A stretch of DNA of 64,000 nt from Leptospira biflexa serovar Patoc strain 'Patoc 1 (Paris)'. Lineage in GTDB: Bacteria > Spirochaetota > Leptospiria > Leptospirales > Leptospiraceae. Below are positions 1 through 8,188 of this stretch, in pieces. Location: the NCBI RefSeq assembly GCF_000017685.1, contig NC_010602.1:1505501-1569500 (forward strand), in the 5' to 3' direction. The notes below the pieces were generated by a model. That model worked only from the letters and a program-made list of their open reading frames with translations. It was not told where the DNA came from and did no database searches. Numbering within the stretch: the stretch's first letter is position 1; each line of letters opens with the position of its first letter. The position numbers and the translations under genes are program-made.

Positions 1-2
1 TT

Positions 3-203
3 AAACCCGTAAAATCTACCACTTGGTATGGGAATATTTTCGCCATCCAGTTGAAGGTATTAGAAGTATATCCTGGCGAGAAAGATATGCCCCTCTGCAC
101 ATCCGATTATTACATGGGGTATAAAGGCTGGGGTAGTTATGAGGATGTTTTAAAACAAATAGATGAGTTGCCTGAACTGAAAGGGAAGAGGAATCCGTAT
201 TAA
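3..203 (+). CDS. C-terminal fragment of an exported protein, possibly NADase-type glycan-binding
   Basis: This is an open frame entering from the left edge and ending at the TAA at 201-203; only about 66 codons are visible. It contains FAIQLKVLEVYPGEKD followed by a short Cys-containing stretch. This resembles the end of the NADase-type glycan-binding (discoidin-like) domains common in leptospiral surface proteins, where a V-E-V-Y-P-G turn precedes a C-x-S-E segment. That family call is recognition from memory and is weak. The real start and any N-terminal domain lie outside the window. It reads the same way as the SH3-type gene that follows. Confidence 0.5.
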   Translation, partial: KPVKSTTWYGNIFAIQLKVLEVYPGEKDMPLCTSDYYMGYKGWGSYEDVLKQIDELPELKGKRNPY

Positions 204-301
204 AGATAGCGCCAGCGATTGTAGCGGAAATCCTTTCCAAAGGAAAGATTGGAGCGGAAAGCGCGGTCGTGATACGATGGATTCACTTTGATCATACCAA
301 T

Positions 302-317
302 CCGAGGCGCCCCTCGG
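302..317. other. short perfect hairpin between genes
   Basis: CCGAGG at 302-307 and CCTCGG at 312-317 form a 6-bp GC stem with a CGCC loop, extendable by CCA/TGG after a bulge. It sits downstream of the first gene and upstream of the SH3 gene. No T-run follows on either strand, so an intrinsic terminator is not convincing. It could be an mRNA end-protecting hairpin or have no function. Confidence 0.3.
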
Positions 318-395
318 TGGAAACCTAAAAAATCGAACCTTATTACTACAAAAATGTTTCGACATTCACTTGTAAGGCGATTCCAATTGGAAATC

Positions 396-1160
396 ATGAA
401 ATACTTCCTTGCGATACTCATTCTCCTTTTCCTCATCTTTCCCTTAGTCACAAAAGAAAAATTGCAACAAAGAATGTATGTGTCGAAAAGGGACGTGGTA
501 ATAAAAGAAAAACCAAACTCAAATTCGGAAGAGGTAGGCACTTTGGCATTGGGTGATTTTCCGCTCATTGTTTCCTACACGGGAAAGAAGGATAAGGGAA
601 ATTCGTCGGAAGGAGAATGGTTACAAATTGAATATGAAACATCTGGTTATATTCTTTCTTCACAACTTTCAGACAAACCTCCGTTGTTACTTGGCACAGA
701 AGAATTGTTAGATGTTGCTGAGTCTAATTTCAAACGATTTGAATCATTGTTTGAGAATTATAGTACAAGAATTCCAAGTGATGGATTGGATGCGTATGAA
801 ACGGAAACCTATCAGAATCTCATCAAAGAGTTAGAACAGTTGAGTCAAATTCCAATCTTACGAACAAAGGAATTAAACGGGCCATTTCGAACTTGGTTTT
901 TAAAGAATAACAAACAGATTGAAAAGAAATTAGGTTTAGGAGATTGTACCTTCCAATTTGAGGAAGTGATCAATGCCAATCAGGGTTGCACCGATTATAA
1001 AATCAGTTTGCTTCGAGGGCTACAAGAGAAAACAAGTCTCAGCCAAAGGGAAGTGTTGGAAAGATTTGGAGATGCATATTGTATCACCGCTTACACGCAT
1101 AGCAACGATACCTGTGGTCGGTCGAAAGTTGGTTATCAGATTTATAAAACACTGCGATAA
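396..1160 (+). CDS. exported bacterial SH3-domain protein
   Basis: The product has 254 residues when started at ATG 396, which begins a clear signal peptide (MKYF then a run of I/L/F). The frame stays open upstream to a TTG at 288, but that extension is basic and unlike a signal sequence. Residues about 28-85 form an SH3-like beta domain: a V-x-V-K-x-x-P-x-x-x-S-E-x-V-G-x-L-x-x-G pattern ending at W-L-Q-I and G-Y-I-L-S. Such domains often bind peptidoglycan or protein ligands in the periplasm. The remaining 165 residues are unrecognised and contain several Cys residues. The same type of gene recurs at the right edge of the window. Confidence 0.7.
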   Translation: MKYFLAILILLFLIFPLVTKEKLQQRMYVSKRDVVIKEKPNSNSEEVGTLALGDFPLIVSYTGKKDKGNSSEGEWLQIEYETSGYILSSQLSDKPPLLLGTEELLDVAESNFKRFESLFENYSTRIPSDGLDAYETETYQNLIKELEQLSQIPILRTKELNGPFRTWFLKNNKQIEKKLGLGDCTFQFEEVINANQGCTDYKISLLRGLQEKTSLSQREVLERFGDAYCITAYTHSNDTCGRSKVGYQIYKTLR

Positions 1161-1175
1161 GTCGATGGATTCGGA

Positions 1176-1412
1176 ATGGTGGAGATGGGAATATTATTTA
1201 GAAATTTAACAATTTTGGCAATTTTGATTTTCGTTAGTTCTTTTGGTTTCAATTGTGAGATTGGAAAAGATAAGGAAACTGGTTCTTCGTCGAGGGCCTG
1301 TTCGGAAGCCTGGAAATTACACCAACTCTGTAAGGCATTGAATGGTAATGATTCCACTCGGGCATGCGACACGCAGTGGGCAGGAGTTGTGTATTCTTGT
1401 GGGATGATGTGA
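1176..1412 (+). CDS. small Cys-rich exported protein
   Basis: A 78-residue product with a hydrophobic signal segment (residues about 8-26) ending near FGFNC, so it may be a lipoprotein with a poor lipobox. The mature part is short and holds four further Cys residues spaced over about 40 residues, which suggests two disulphides or a small cysteine-stabilised fold. An ATG at 1185, with GGTGGAG just upstream, is an equally good start. The stop overlaps the GTG start of the next gene (GTGA), pointing to coupled translation. I do not recognise a family. Confidence 0.5.
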   Translation: MVEMGILFRNLTILAILIFVSSFGFNCEIGKDKETGSSSRACSEAWKLHQLCKALNGNDSTRACDTQWAGVVYSCGMM

Positions 1413-2107
1413 GAAACTTACCATTGTTAGTAAAATTGATTTTCCTTCGTTTGTTTCCTTTCTTCCTTGGACTATTGATTAGCACTTGCGCCTCCCGTTA
1501 CTACCTCACTTTGGTTTCGCCTGGCATTACTTCCGAAACAAGACTTAAAAAACAAACCGATCTTCGGATGGAGGAAGCGTCTTTTTATGGACCATGGGCG
1601 TATTCCCATACAACATTCTATATTGAGAAATCACAATTATCGAAAGTTTTAGATGATCCTAATAATACTGTATTTCAATCCAAAGAAAAGTTTCTTTTGA
1701 GAAAAGGTGATGTTTCACAACTTCATTTATTATTTGAGTTTTGTTATGACAAATCAAAGCAGATTGATATCGAAAAGGATATGGAAAATTATCGTTTCCA
1801 ATTGAATGGTGTGGATCCAACTGAGAAATTGGTGTATCTTTATCCGTATTCATATTTCAAAAAAGGGAAGAAATTTCGACAGAGATTTCCATTTTATGAA
1901 AGGTTGGCGTATCCACGGGAACATATATTGATTACAACAGGATATGACCAGCTTTATTGTGTTCGGACACTACTTGGTTTTGATCTGACGATTGAAAAAC
2001 AAGGGAAGAATCTTTTTGAGGTAACGACACCGCGTAACCAGCTTTTATATTATGAATACGAAATGGATAAGGAATTTGTGAGATTTAAGGACGAGGAGAT
2101 CAATTGA
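1409..2107 (+). CDS. lipoprotein of unknown function
   Basis: The frame is open from 1364, but the GTG at 1409 overlaps the previous stop as GTGA and is preceded by GTGGGA. Starting there gives 232 residues with a textbook signal peptide (basic start, hydrophobic FLRLFPFFLGLL) and a leptospiral lipobox ending ISTC. The mature protein is rich in Y, F and K, and contains the phrases YGPWAYSHTTFYIEKS and YYEYEMDKEFV. No known domain is recognised. It forms an apparent operon with the small Cys-rich gene upstream. Confidence 0.6.
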   Translation: MRNLPLLVKLIFLRLFPFFLGLLISTCASRYYLTLVSPGITSETRLKKQTDLRMEEASFYGPWAYSHTTFYIEKSQLSKVLDDPNNTVFQSKEKFLLRKGDVSQLHLLFEFCYDKSKQIDIEKDMENYRFQLNGVDPTEKLVYLYPYSYFKKGKKFRQRFPFYERLAYPREHILITTGYDQLYCVRTLLGFDLTIEKQGKNLFEVTTPRNQLLYYEYEMDKEFVRFKDEEIN

Positions 2108-2210
2108 TAGGATTCATTTGCCTTCAAAAACTTTTGTATGACTAGGAAAGGATTTCATTTTGTATTTTGGGCAAATGTTAGTTTGGTCCAGTTTGAATGA
2201 GTCGTGATTG

Positions 2211-3032
2211 ATGGAATACCAAACATATCCACCACATCGAGATTTGAGTTCTATCATCAAATGTTATTGGACACTTGAGGTAGAAACTTCTGAAAACAAT
2301 GGCAAACAGATCATTGTCCCTGATGGTTGTATCGAAATGGCATTTTTGTTAGGGGATGGGATCAAACGTTTTACGAGTGACGATCGTTATGTCATCCAGC
2401 CGAGTGCGATGGTCATTGGGCAAATTACAAAACCGTTTGCGATTGAACCGTTGGGATATGTGAATACATTTGCCGTACGGTTTTATCCGTATGGATTTTC
2501 TGCCATCCATTCGATAGGAATGGAGAAATTGAAGGACAAAGAAACTGATTTGTTTGAACTTTTCGGAACTCGTATCTCTACTGAATTGTCTAAACAAATT
2601 CGAGAAGCAAACGATACAAAGGAAAGGATTCATATCATAGAAAATTTTTTATTGGATCAATTCAAAGAGAAGTCAAACCAAGAACGAGTGGTGCAAATGG
2701 CATTTGATACATTGAACAAAAGCCAAGGTTCGGCTTCGATTCGTTCGATAGGGAAATTAGATTCCAGTAAAATTCGGGATTTAGAACGAAAGTTTTTAAA
2801 GCAGGTGGGAGTTTCACCAAAACAATTAGGGAAAATCATTCGTCTGCAAACAGCTTTAAGACTGATGTTAGACGAAAATGACAAAACACTGACTCAAATC
2901 GCTTACGATTCGGATTATTACGATCAGTCTCATTTTATCAAAGATTTCAAACAAGTAACGGGTTTGAATCCAAGTGATTTATTCGGTGATAAAAGTTTTT
3001 TATTATCTACGATTTTTTACAAAAAAGAATGA
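2211..3032 (+). CDS. AraC-family transcriptional regulator with DUF6597-like N-terminus
   Basis: The product has 273 residues, starting at ATG 2211; the TTG at 2208 is in frame but unnecessary. Residues 1-130 (YPPHRDLSSIIKCYW, VPDGCIEMAF, FAVRFYPYGF) match the DUF6597 ligand-sensing module often joined to AraC regulators. Residues about 175-265 are the AraC DNA-binding domain with two helix-turn-helices: the second reads LTQIAYDSDYYDQSHFIKDF followed by G-L-N-P-S-D, the family signature. It probably controls the VOC lipoprotein gene 81 bp downstream on the same strand, or itself. The inducer is unknown. Confidence 0.85.
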   Translation: MEYQTYPPHRDLSSIIKCYWTLEVETSENNGKQIIVPDGCIEMAFLLGDGIKRFTSDDRYVIQPSAMVIGQITKPFAIEPLGYVNTFAVRFYPYGFSAIHSIGMEKLKDKETDLFELFGTRISTELSKQIREANDTKERIHIIENFLLDQFKEKSNQERVVQMAFDTLNKSQGSASIRSIGKLDSSKIRDLERKFLKQVGVSPKQLGKIIRLQTALRLMLDENDKTLTQIAYDSDYYDQSHFIKDFKQVTGLNPSDLFGDKSFLLSTIFYKKE

Positions 3033-3113
3033 TTTGTCGTTTTTTTACAATGGGATTCTTTCTAAATCCATTATACTGTTTCCATTCAAATTAATTTTTA
3101 TCGGAGGTTGGGA

Positions 3114-3614
3114 ATGAACCGTATGAATGGTTTTCAAGTGATGGTTTCATTTTGTTTGTTTTTTGTAATCTTTACACAATGTAAGGATAATACGGAATCG
3201 AATGGTAATTCCAGTTCTATGAATTTTGAGAAGGAGGGAAAAGTCATGGGTCCTCGGGTATCCATTGTTGAAATTCCGATGACAGATGTCAGTCGGGCCA
3301 TCAGGTTTTACGAATCTGTATTCCAAATAAAATTAGAGAGGATGACAATGGGGGATACGGAACTTGGTGTGTTTCCTTCGAAAGAAAACACGGCGAGCAT
3401 TGTTCTCACAAAAGGAAAGGACTACAAGCCGAAGTCGAATGGAGTTTTGGTGTATCTGAATGCTTCCGAGGATCTGCAACCGACTCTCGATCTTGTGGTA
3501 GCCAAGGGTGGAACCATCCTTCTTCCCAAAACAGAAATTAGTCCAGAAATGGGGTATTTTGCTCTTTTTCTCGACACCGAAGGCAATCGTATCGGCCTCC
3601 ATTCGAATCGCTGA
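3114..3614 (+). CDS. VOC (glyoxalase/bleomycin-resistance fold) lipoprotein
   Basis: ATG 3114 is preceded by GGAGG at about 8 nt. The 166-residue product begins with a signal peptide ending VIFTQC, so it is probably lipid-anchored. Residues about 45-165 form one VOC module: VSIVEIPMTDVSRAIRFYES, then a second betaalphabeta unit ending FALFLDTEGNRIGLHS. VOC proteins are usually cytoplasmic metal enzymes or binding proteins, so a secreted, lipidated copy is unusual. Its place just after an AraC-family regulator suggests regulation by that gene, as an inference. Confidence 0.75.
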   Translation: MNRMNGFQVMVSFCLFFVIFTQCKDNTESNGNSSSMNFEKEGKVMGPRVSIVEIPMTDVSRAIRFYESVFQIKLERMTMGDTELGVFPSKENTASIVLTKGKDYKPKSNGVLVYLNASEDLQPTLDLVVAKGGTILLPKTEISPEMGYFALFLDTEGNRIGLHSNR

Positions 3615-3740
3615 AACCTTGTTAATTGCCCGCATGGTTTTCTGTTAGGTTTCGGAATTTTTTTTAAACAAAGTAAAAAAAAATATCTTTCAAAGGATCT
3701 GCCCTTTTTTGCATGATAGGAAGAGGGTTGGATCCAATTG

Positions 3741-4187
3741 ATGGTAATTAAAAAATTTTTGATACTTTGTTTGATTCTCGCGTTTGGGATTGCTTTCGAA
3801 ATCCATTCAGCAAGGTTATTTACCTTTCCTAGCACGACAAGCGAGTGCCGGTTCAAACCTGGGTACTATATTGAATCCATTCCTTTGGAATCAGGTGAGC
3901 TCACCATCCATGTTGATATCACAAATGAATTTGCTACCTTCCATCGGATCATTGATAAATTTTATGTGAAAAATAAAATCAATTGGGTCAAAGACTGCGA
4001 ATTTGAACTCATCACTTTGGAAATCACGGATCCAATCCTGATGGATTCTGATTTCATCGGCAACAAAACCCATTACCGAGTGAAACAAATTAAAGATACT
4101 CTCTACCAATATGCAGAAGTAAACAAACAAAACGTTATATCGTTACAATTCCAGGGATTGGTTTTCCCACACGCTGTGATGGAGTGA
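3741..4187 (+). CDS. small exported protein, unknown
   Basis: The product has 148 residues from ATG 3741 (a TTG one codon earlier is in frame). A signal peptide (MVIKKFLILCLILAFGIAFEIHSA) with a plausible type I cleavage after HSA leads into a mature part of about 125 residues, predicted mainly beta, with two Cys (SECRF and KDCEF) that could pair. No family is recognised. It stands alone, 124 bp after the VOC gene and converging on the FG-GAP gene; the 144-bp gap to that gene shows no clear terminator. Confidence 0.5.
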   Translation: MVIKKFLILCLILAFGIAFEIHSARLFTFPSTTSECRFKPGYYIESIPLESGELTIHVDITNEFATFHRIIDKFYVKNKINWVKDCEFELITLEITDPILMDSDFIGNKTHYRVKQIKDTLYQYAEVNKQNVISLQFQGLVFPHAVME

Positions 4188-4331
4188 GTTGGGAACTTAA
4201 GCTGTCTTTGAACAGAAATTCATAATCAACATTTCGTGTGGTAACTTCATATGATGATCACTTTGTTATTGGTGTGAATTCCTAAGTTCGCAAAACAACG
4301 TATAAACCTTTGAATGTTTGGCTTTTATGAT

Positions 4332-6221
4332 TTATCCGAATCTCAAGATTTTTTTAGTACGATTCAGAACTAAGGTAAAATAGTTTTCTACGGTTTGTTT
4401 CCATAATGCAATGGTATTCCCAATCGAAGTCCCTGCAGGAGGAAGGATGGTTTGGCTTGCGACTCCAGCATTGTTCAAATTTTGACTTGTGGGAACACTA
4501 CCTCGAATACTATGAAAGGTGTACACTTGATTGGTCGTTGTTGGTTCCGAGATGACGATGTCTTGGAGTCCGTCTGCATTGGTGTCTTGGAACCTAAGGC
4601 CTTGTGAAAAATTACCCCCAGAATTCAAACCAGCAAAAAGACTGTTGGGAGATCCACTAGCACTTAAATCCATATTGGGAAAACCCGTGATTGGGTCATT
4701 TAACACTAAATAAGTGTCACCGATCCCTGAACTGGCACCTGTGGCACCAATCAGTAAATCCGGAATTCCATCACCATTGGCATCACCAGATGCTAGTGTA
4801 CCTCCAAAGAAACAATTCATTCCGTTGCAACTACTCGTTATAGGTCCAATGAGCGTCGCCACTGGTGGGTTTGGATATGGATTTGTGGTATCACAAGTGG
4901 AATGGTATACAAATACAATTCCTTGGTAGGTATTGAAGGTGGGCCCACCGACGGCAAGATCGATACAACGATCTGAATTAAAATAATCCAAAACAAAATT
5001 TGCTCCAAATTGGCAGCCGACTCCTGCAGCACAACCCGGTGAAGGTTCCAGTGGAGCAACTAACATTTGATTGGGGGTCGCAGGTAAGGAACCTTGGTTC
5101 GAAACATAAATATAGATCCTCCCTAAACTAGAGGAATATGTGGCTGCACTCACTAATAGGTCTAAATAACCATCCCCGTTGGTATCACCTGCCTGCGCAT
5201 ACGATCCGAAATTATCATTGACTCCTGGTTTGTAGGTTACGTTTGCAGTATTGGTAGTTTGTGACTGAATCGATGCTGATCCTTGGCTATAAAAAATAAA
5301 CACTTCATCATTCCAAGGAGAGGAAAAAATTCCATCATCATATCCGTCGCCGTTGATATCGGCTCCAATGATATTGGAACCAAATCTTCCCGTAATCGAC
5401 AATCCATCTAGGATTGCATCCGCAACTCCACCAGTATTTAAATTTTGTGAAGCGATCCCAGCTTGTCCTCGGCTAAGGAAAAGATAAGATTTACCTAAAT
5501 AATTCGTGCCAGTAGTGTAGGCTTGGGCACCAACCATCACATCAGCGTATCCATCTCCGTTGAAGTCTCCCGATGCAATGCGAGAACCAAAATAAGTTTG
5601 AGTGATTCCGTCAGTTAAATTCGTATTAGGTGTCGAGTTCAGAAGTTTTGTGCTGGGATTTGTAGTATATACATATCCATAACCTGTGTTTCCTGCAGAT
5701 GAATTTGCAGAGACGATCAAATCAGGATACCCATCTCCATCCGTATCTTTATTGTTTCCTTTTCGAACAAGGATGGTATAGGATTTTTCAAAAGGAATGT
5801 GTACATAGATGGTATGTAAACTTCCATAGGTCCAAAAGGTATTGGTAACCGCTTTTGCTGGTAGTGGAGCACGCCAGCTTCCATTGATCACGGGGATCCT
5901 TGAAGGTTGGGCATCATCAAAACCAACATTCACAAAACTCACATCAGTTGGGGCTGTTCCCACAACAAATCCAGTTTCCACAATCGAATGATTTGTGAGG
6001 TTGGCAATCGTTGCTCGTGAGTCTGGTAAGAATAAAAGATAAATTCCAGGAGAATATTTTTTGAGAAAGTCGTTATCGGGACAAAGAAAATTGTTTAACT
6101 TCATCAAACATTCAAGTGGGGGGGGGGTGAGGGGATTGGTCCAACAATTGGACAGAAAAAGAGTGATTCCTATGGCAAATAGATATATTTTTTTTTGGAG
6201 GGGGAATGGATGTTTGGCCAT
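4332..6221 (-). CDS. FG-GAP repeat (integrin-type beta-propeller) lipoprotein
   Basis: The product has 629 residues when started at ATG 6221; an upstream TTG at 6233 is less likely. Signal peptide and lipobox end LFLSNC, with Cys26 as the lipidation site. From residue about 150 there are seven FG-GAP blades, each with a calcium-loop signature such as DTDGDGYPDLIVSA, DFNGDGYADVMVGA, DINGDGYDDG, DTNGDGYLDLLVSA and DANGDGIPDLLIGA. This gives a seven-bladed propeller like the integrin alpha head. The protein should sit on the cell surface or in the periplasm and bind Ca2+; adhesion is possible but not shown. Just after the lipobox the gene carries a run of ten C residues, which could make it switchable. 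Confidence 0.85.
   Translation of the reverse strand: MAKHPFPLQKKIYLFAIGITLFLSNCWTNPLTPPPLECLMKLNNFLCPDNDFLKKYSPGIYLLFLPDSRATIANLTNHSIVETGFVVGTAPTDVSFVNVGFDDAQPSRIPVINGSWRAPLPAKAVTNTFWTYGSLHTIYVHIPFEKSYTILVRKGNNKDTDGDGYPDLIVSANSSAGNTGYGYVYTTNPSTKLLNSTPNTNLTDGITQTYFGSRIASGDFNGDGYADVMVGAQAYTTGTNYLGKSYLFLSRGQAGIASQNLNTGGVADAILDGLSITGRFGSNIIGADINGDGYDDGIFSSPWNDEVFIFYSQGSASIQSQTTNTANVTYKPGVNDNFGSYAQAGDTNGDGYLDLLVSAATYSSSLGRIYIYVSNQGSLPATPNQMLVAPLEPSPGCAAGVGCQFGANFVLDYFNSDRCIDLAVGGPTFNTYQGIVFVYHSTCDTTNPYPNPPVATLIGPITSSCNGMNCFFGGTLASGDANGDGIPDLLIGATGASSGIGDTYLVLNDPITGFPNMDLSASGSPNSLFAGLNSGGNFSQGLRFQDTNADGLQDIVISEPTTTNQVYTFHSIRGSVPTSQNLNNAGVASQTILPPAGTSIGNTIALWKQTVENYFTLVLNRTKKILRFG
6118..6127 (-). 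repeat. 10-nt poly-C tract inside the FG-GAP lipoprotein gene
   Basis: On the plus strand there are ten consecutive G from 6118 to 6127, read as ten C in the coding strand and encoding the T-P-P-P stretch at residues 32-35. A one-base slip would shift the frame only about ten codons after the lipobox and abolish the propeller. I noticed no G/C homopolymer this long elsewhere in the window. Confidence 0.85.
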
Positions 6222-6365
6222 GGATTTATACAACTAACAATGGATTGATGTTTTGGCTTCTAGTTTTGGAAAGCAATCAATTATTGGCTTTGGAGTTAGG
6301 ATAAAGTTGGATTTTAAGAAAAAAATTTCTTTCCATATCTTTTTGGATCGGGCAGAATACCCGTC

Positions 6366-6767
6366 ATGAGTTTTTTTGAAAGTTTAAAAGCCGTAGCAGC
6401 TCAGGCAGTCGAGCTAGTCCAAAACAATCCACAAGTAGTTTCTGGAATCCAGAAGATCATCGAAGAGAACGGTGGAGTTTCTGGCATTGTTGCAAAATTC
6501 AAAGAAAAAGGGTTTTCAGAAGCCGCTTCTTCTTGGGTTGGAACGGGAGACAATGTTAGCATTGGAGCTGATGATGTGTTAAAGGTTTTAGGAAATGATT
6601 CGGTAAAAGATTTAGCATCCAAAGTGGGTCTCGACACCGATGCCACAGCAGGATTAGTGGGAAATTTATTACCACTCGTGATTGACAAACTTTCTCCCGA
6701 TGGAAAGGAACCAGGTGGGGACATCGCATCCCAACTTTCGAGTTTGGCTTCTTTGTTTACGAAATAA
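6366..6767 (+). CDS. YidB/DUF937-like protein
   Basis: A 133-residue acidic, Gly/Ala/Ser-rich protein without a signal peptide. It shows the YidB-like pattern: N-terminal helix with NNPQVVSGIQKIIEENGGVSG, then FKEKGFSEAASSWVGTGDN, then a segment with LASKVGLDTDATAGLVGNLLP and VIDKLSPDGK. YidB-family proteins have no settled role. It converges with the C1orf50-like gene, the stops being 18 bp apart, and is separated from the divergent FG-GAP gene by 144 bp that should hold both promoters. Confidence 0.8.
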   Translation: MSFFESLKAVAAQAVELVQNNPQVVSGIQKIIEENGGVSGIVAKFKEKGFSEAASSWVGTGDNVSIGADDVLKVLGNDSVKDLASKVGLDTDATAGLVGNLLPLVIDKLSPDGKEPGGDIASQLSSLASLFTK

Positions 6768-6785
6768 GATCAGGATGTTGATGAA

Positions 6786-7202
6786 CTAATTTGGTTTTGA
6801 CGTATCTTCTTTGATTTCCGTAAAACTTCGGTCCGGATTCATCGTATAAGCACCTTTAAAAGGATGAGGGGGATTTCCTCCCCATTCTCTCGGCGAGAGG
6901 AGGGAAAAATAATCTCCTCCTTCTTTTCCATATAAATAAATGAATTGTCCCGGCTTTTTTTCAAACTGGCATTTTGCCTTATGAAGTTCGATGTCTTTTT
7001 CTGCCTGTTGTAAGATGAGTTCTGCTTCTTCTTTTAAGGCACGAATTTGTTTGGCAATGACTTCGAGTTTTCCATGGACATGGAGTTTCACAGACTCTTC
7101 TGCCAATTCAATTTCTTTGGCACGATCAACCAAACTTATGGCAGGTGCCAAACGACTGGTTCCATAGGTGAGGCTGTGGTGGGGGATAGTTGGATCTTCC
7201 AT
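6786..7202 (-). CDS. DUF2452 protein, bacterial relative of human C1orf50
   Basis: The product has 138 residues from ATG 7202. After a short N-terminus it has a helical segment (LVDRAKEIELAEESVKLHVH, then KLEVIAKQIRALKEEAELIL) and a conserved C-terminal block: FEKKPGQFIYLYGKEGGDYF, SLLSPREWGG and HPFKGAY. From memory this matches the DUF2452 family, which includes the human protein C1orf50, where the KPG-x-x-Y-Y-L-Y and S-P-x-E-W-G phrases recur. No function is known. There is no signal peptide, so it is probably cytoplasmic. It is monocistronic, facing the YidB-like gene tail to tail. Confidence 0.75.
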   Translation of the reverse strand: MEDPTIPHHSLTYGTSRLAPAISLVDRAKEIELAEESVKLHVHGKLEVIAKQIRALKEEAELILQQAEKDIELHKAKCQFEKKPGQFIYLYGKEGGDYFSLLSPREWGGNPPHPFKGAYTMNPDRSFTEIKEDTSKPN

Positions 7203-7326
7203 TACTTTTTAGACAAACCTTGGGTATTTTCCAAACCAAATCCAAATGAAATTTTTACGATCCATTTCTTTTTTTAATCCAATGATCCCATCGGATCCGC
7301 TTCCTAACCTTCATAGATTCAAATAA

Positions 7327-7358
7327 GAAAAAGGCTCTCCTAATCATTTAGGAAAGCC
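7327..7358 (-). terminator. intrinsic terminator after the SPOR-domain gene
   Basis: Read on the minus strand, the sequence forms GGCTtTCCTAA / TTAGGAgAGCC with a 4-nt loop followed by TTTTTC. It lies 30 bp downstream of the stop of the SPOR gene at 7388 and is correctly oriented to end the coaE-SPOR transcript. The 185-bp gap 7203-7387 holds this and probably the promoter-distal flank of the DUF2452 gene. Confidence 0.75.
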
Positions 7359-7387
7359 AAATTGCCAAGGAAAGACGATTTTTGTTT

Positions 7388-8188
7388 TTAAGATAATGGT
7401 TGGTATTGGATGATCATTGCCTTTGTTTTGATTTCTTTTGGCATAACGGTTTTGGATAAAATCTTTTGGAGGGAATCTTTATCTTTGGATTTTCCGAGTT
7501 GCACCACAAAGTATCCGTTTTTCACCATGATGAATGCTTTTGATTTTAATGTACCTTGGTTATCTGAAAGTAATTGGGATAAAAATGTCTCAGCTGACTT
7601 ACGATTGGTAAACGCAGCAAGTTGGATCGTAAGGTAATTCCCTTCTTTTTGGGAAACCGATTTTGATACAGATGCGATTCCTTGTTTTTGTTTCAGTTTC
7701 GATTTAGAACCAGAAGAAATGTTTTTTAATTTCTCTTCCTTTGCTACATAGTTTGTTCGATGTTCTTTTGATTTGGTTAGATCCACTATTTGTTGTTTTC
7801 TTTCTTCTTCATCTTTGGCAGTTGATGTTTCCAAATAATAAGGATGGTTTCCGATATCAGCCATTGGAATCTCTTGAGATGAAACGGATTCTTTCGGTTT
7901 TGTTCCTTGGACAAGAGACGAAGCAACTTGCGTACCTTGCGATTGGGAAACGGTAGACTCTTCTCCTTTTTTGACCATTGCTTCTGGGGAAGGTAGATTT
8001 GTTTCGTTTGTTTCTGGATTCAAACTAACCGTAGGAGTTTTTTGTAAACTTTGTGTCTCTTCCGTTTTCCCTTTTCCAACCGATACGCCTAAGAAAAAAA
8101 TAGAAAAGAATAGGGCGAAAAGAAAGAGTGATAGAACTCCAATCCTTTGTTTGTCTAAATTGATTACGTAAAATACTCTCTCTTTCAT
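7388..8188 (-). CDS. membrane-anchored SPOR-domain protein
   Basis: A 266-residue type II membrane protein. It has a short cytoplasmic N-terminus, one transmembrane helix at about 17-38 (VLSLFLFALFFSIFFLGVSV), then a Ser/Thr/Lys-rich periplasmic linker to about residue 185. The C-terminal SPOR domain (about 188-263) has a YLTIQLAAFTNRKSAETFL start and a GYFVVQLG middle strand. SPOR domains bind denuded glycan strands of septal peptidoglycan, so a role in division or wall remodelling is likely. Its start overlaps the coaE stop by 4 nt (ATGA), so the two are co-translated. Confidence 0.85.
   Translation of the reverse strand: MKERVFYVINLDKQRIGVLSLFLFALFFSIFFLGVSVGKGKTEETQSLQKTPTVSLNPETNETNLPSPEAMVKKGEESTVSQSQGTQVASSLVQGTKPKESVSSQEIPMADIGNHPYYLETSTAKDEEERKQQIVDLTKSKEHRTNYVAKEEKLKNISSGSKSKLKQKQGIASVSKSVSQKEGNYLTIQLAAFTNRKSAETFLSQLLSDNQGTLKSKAFIMVKNGYFVVQLGKSKDKDSLQKILSKTVMPKEIKTKAMIIQYQPLS

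Noticed and set aside
302..317. Hairpin as an intrinsic terminator
   Set aside because: No T-run follows on either strand.
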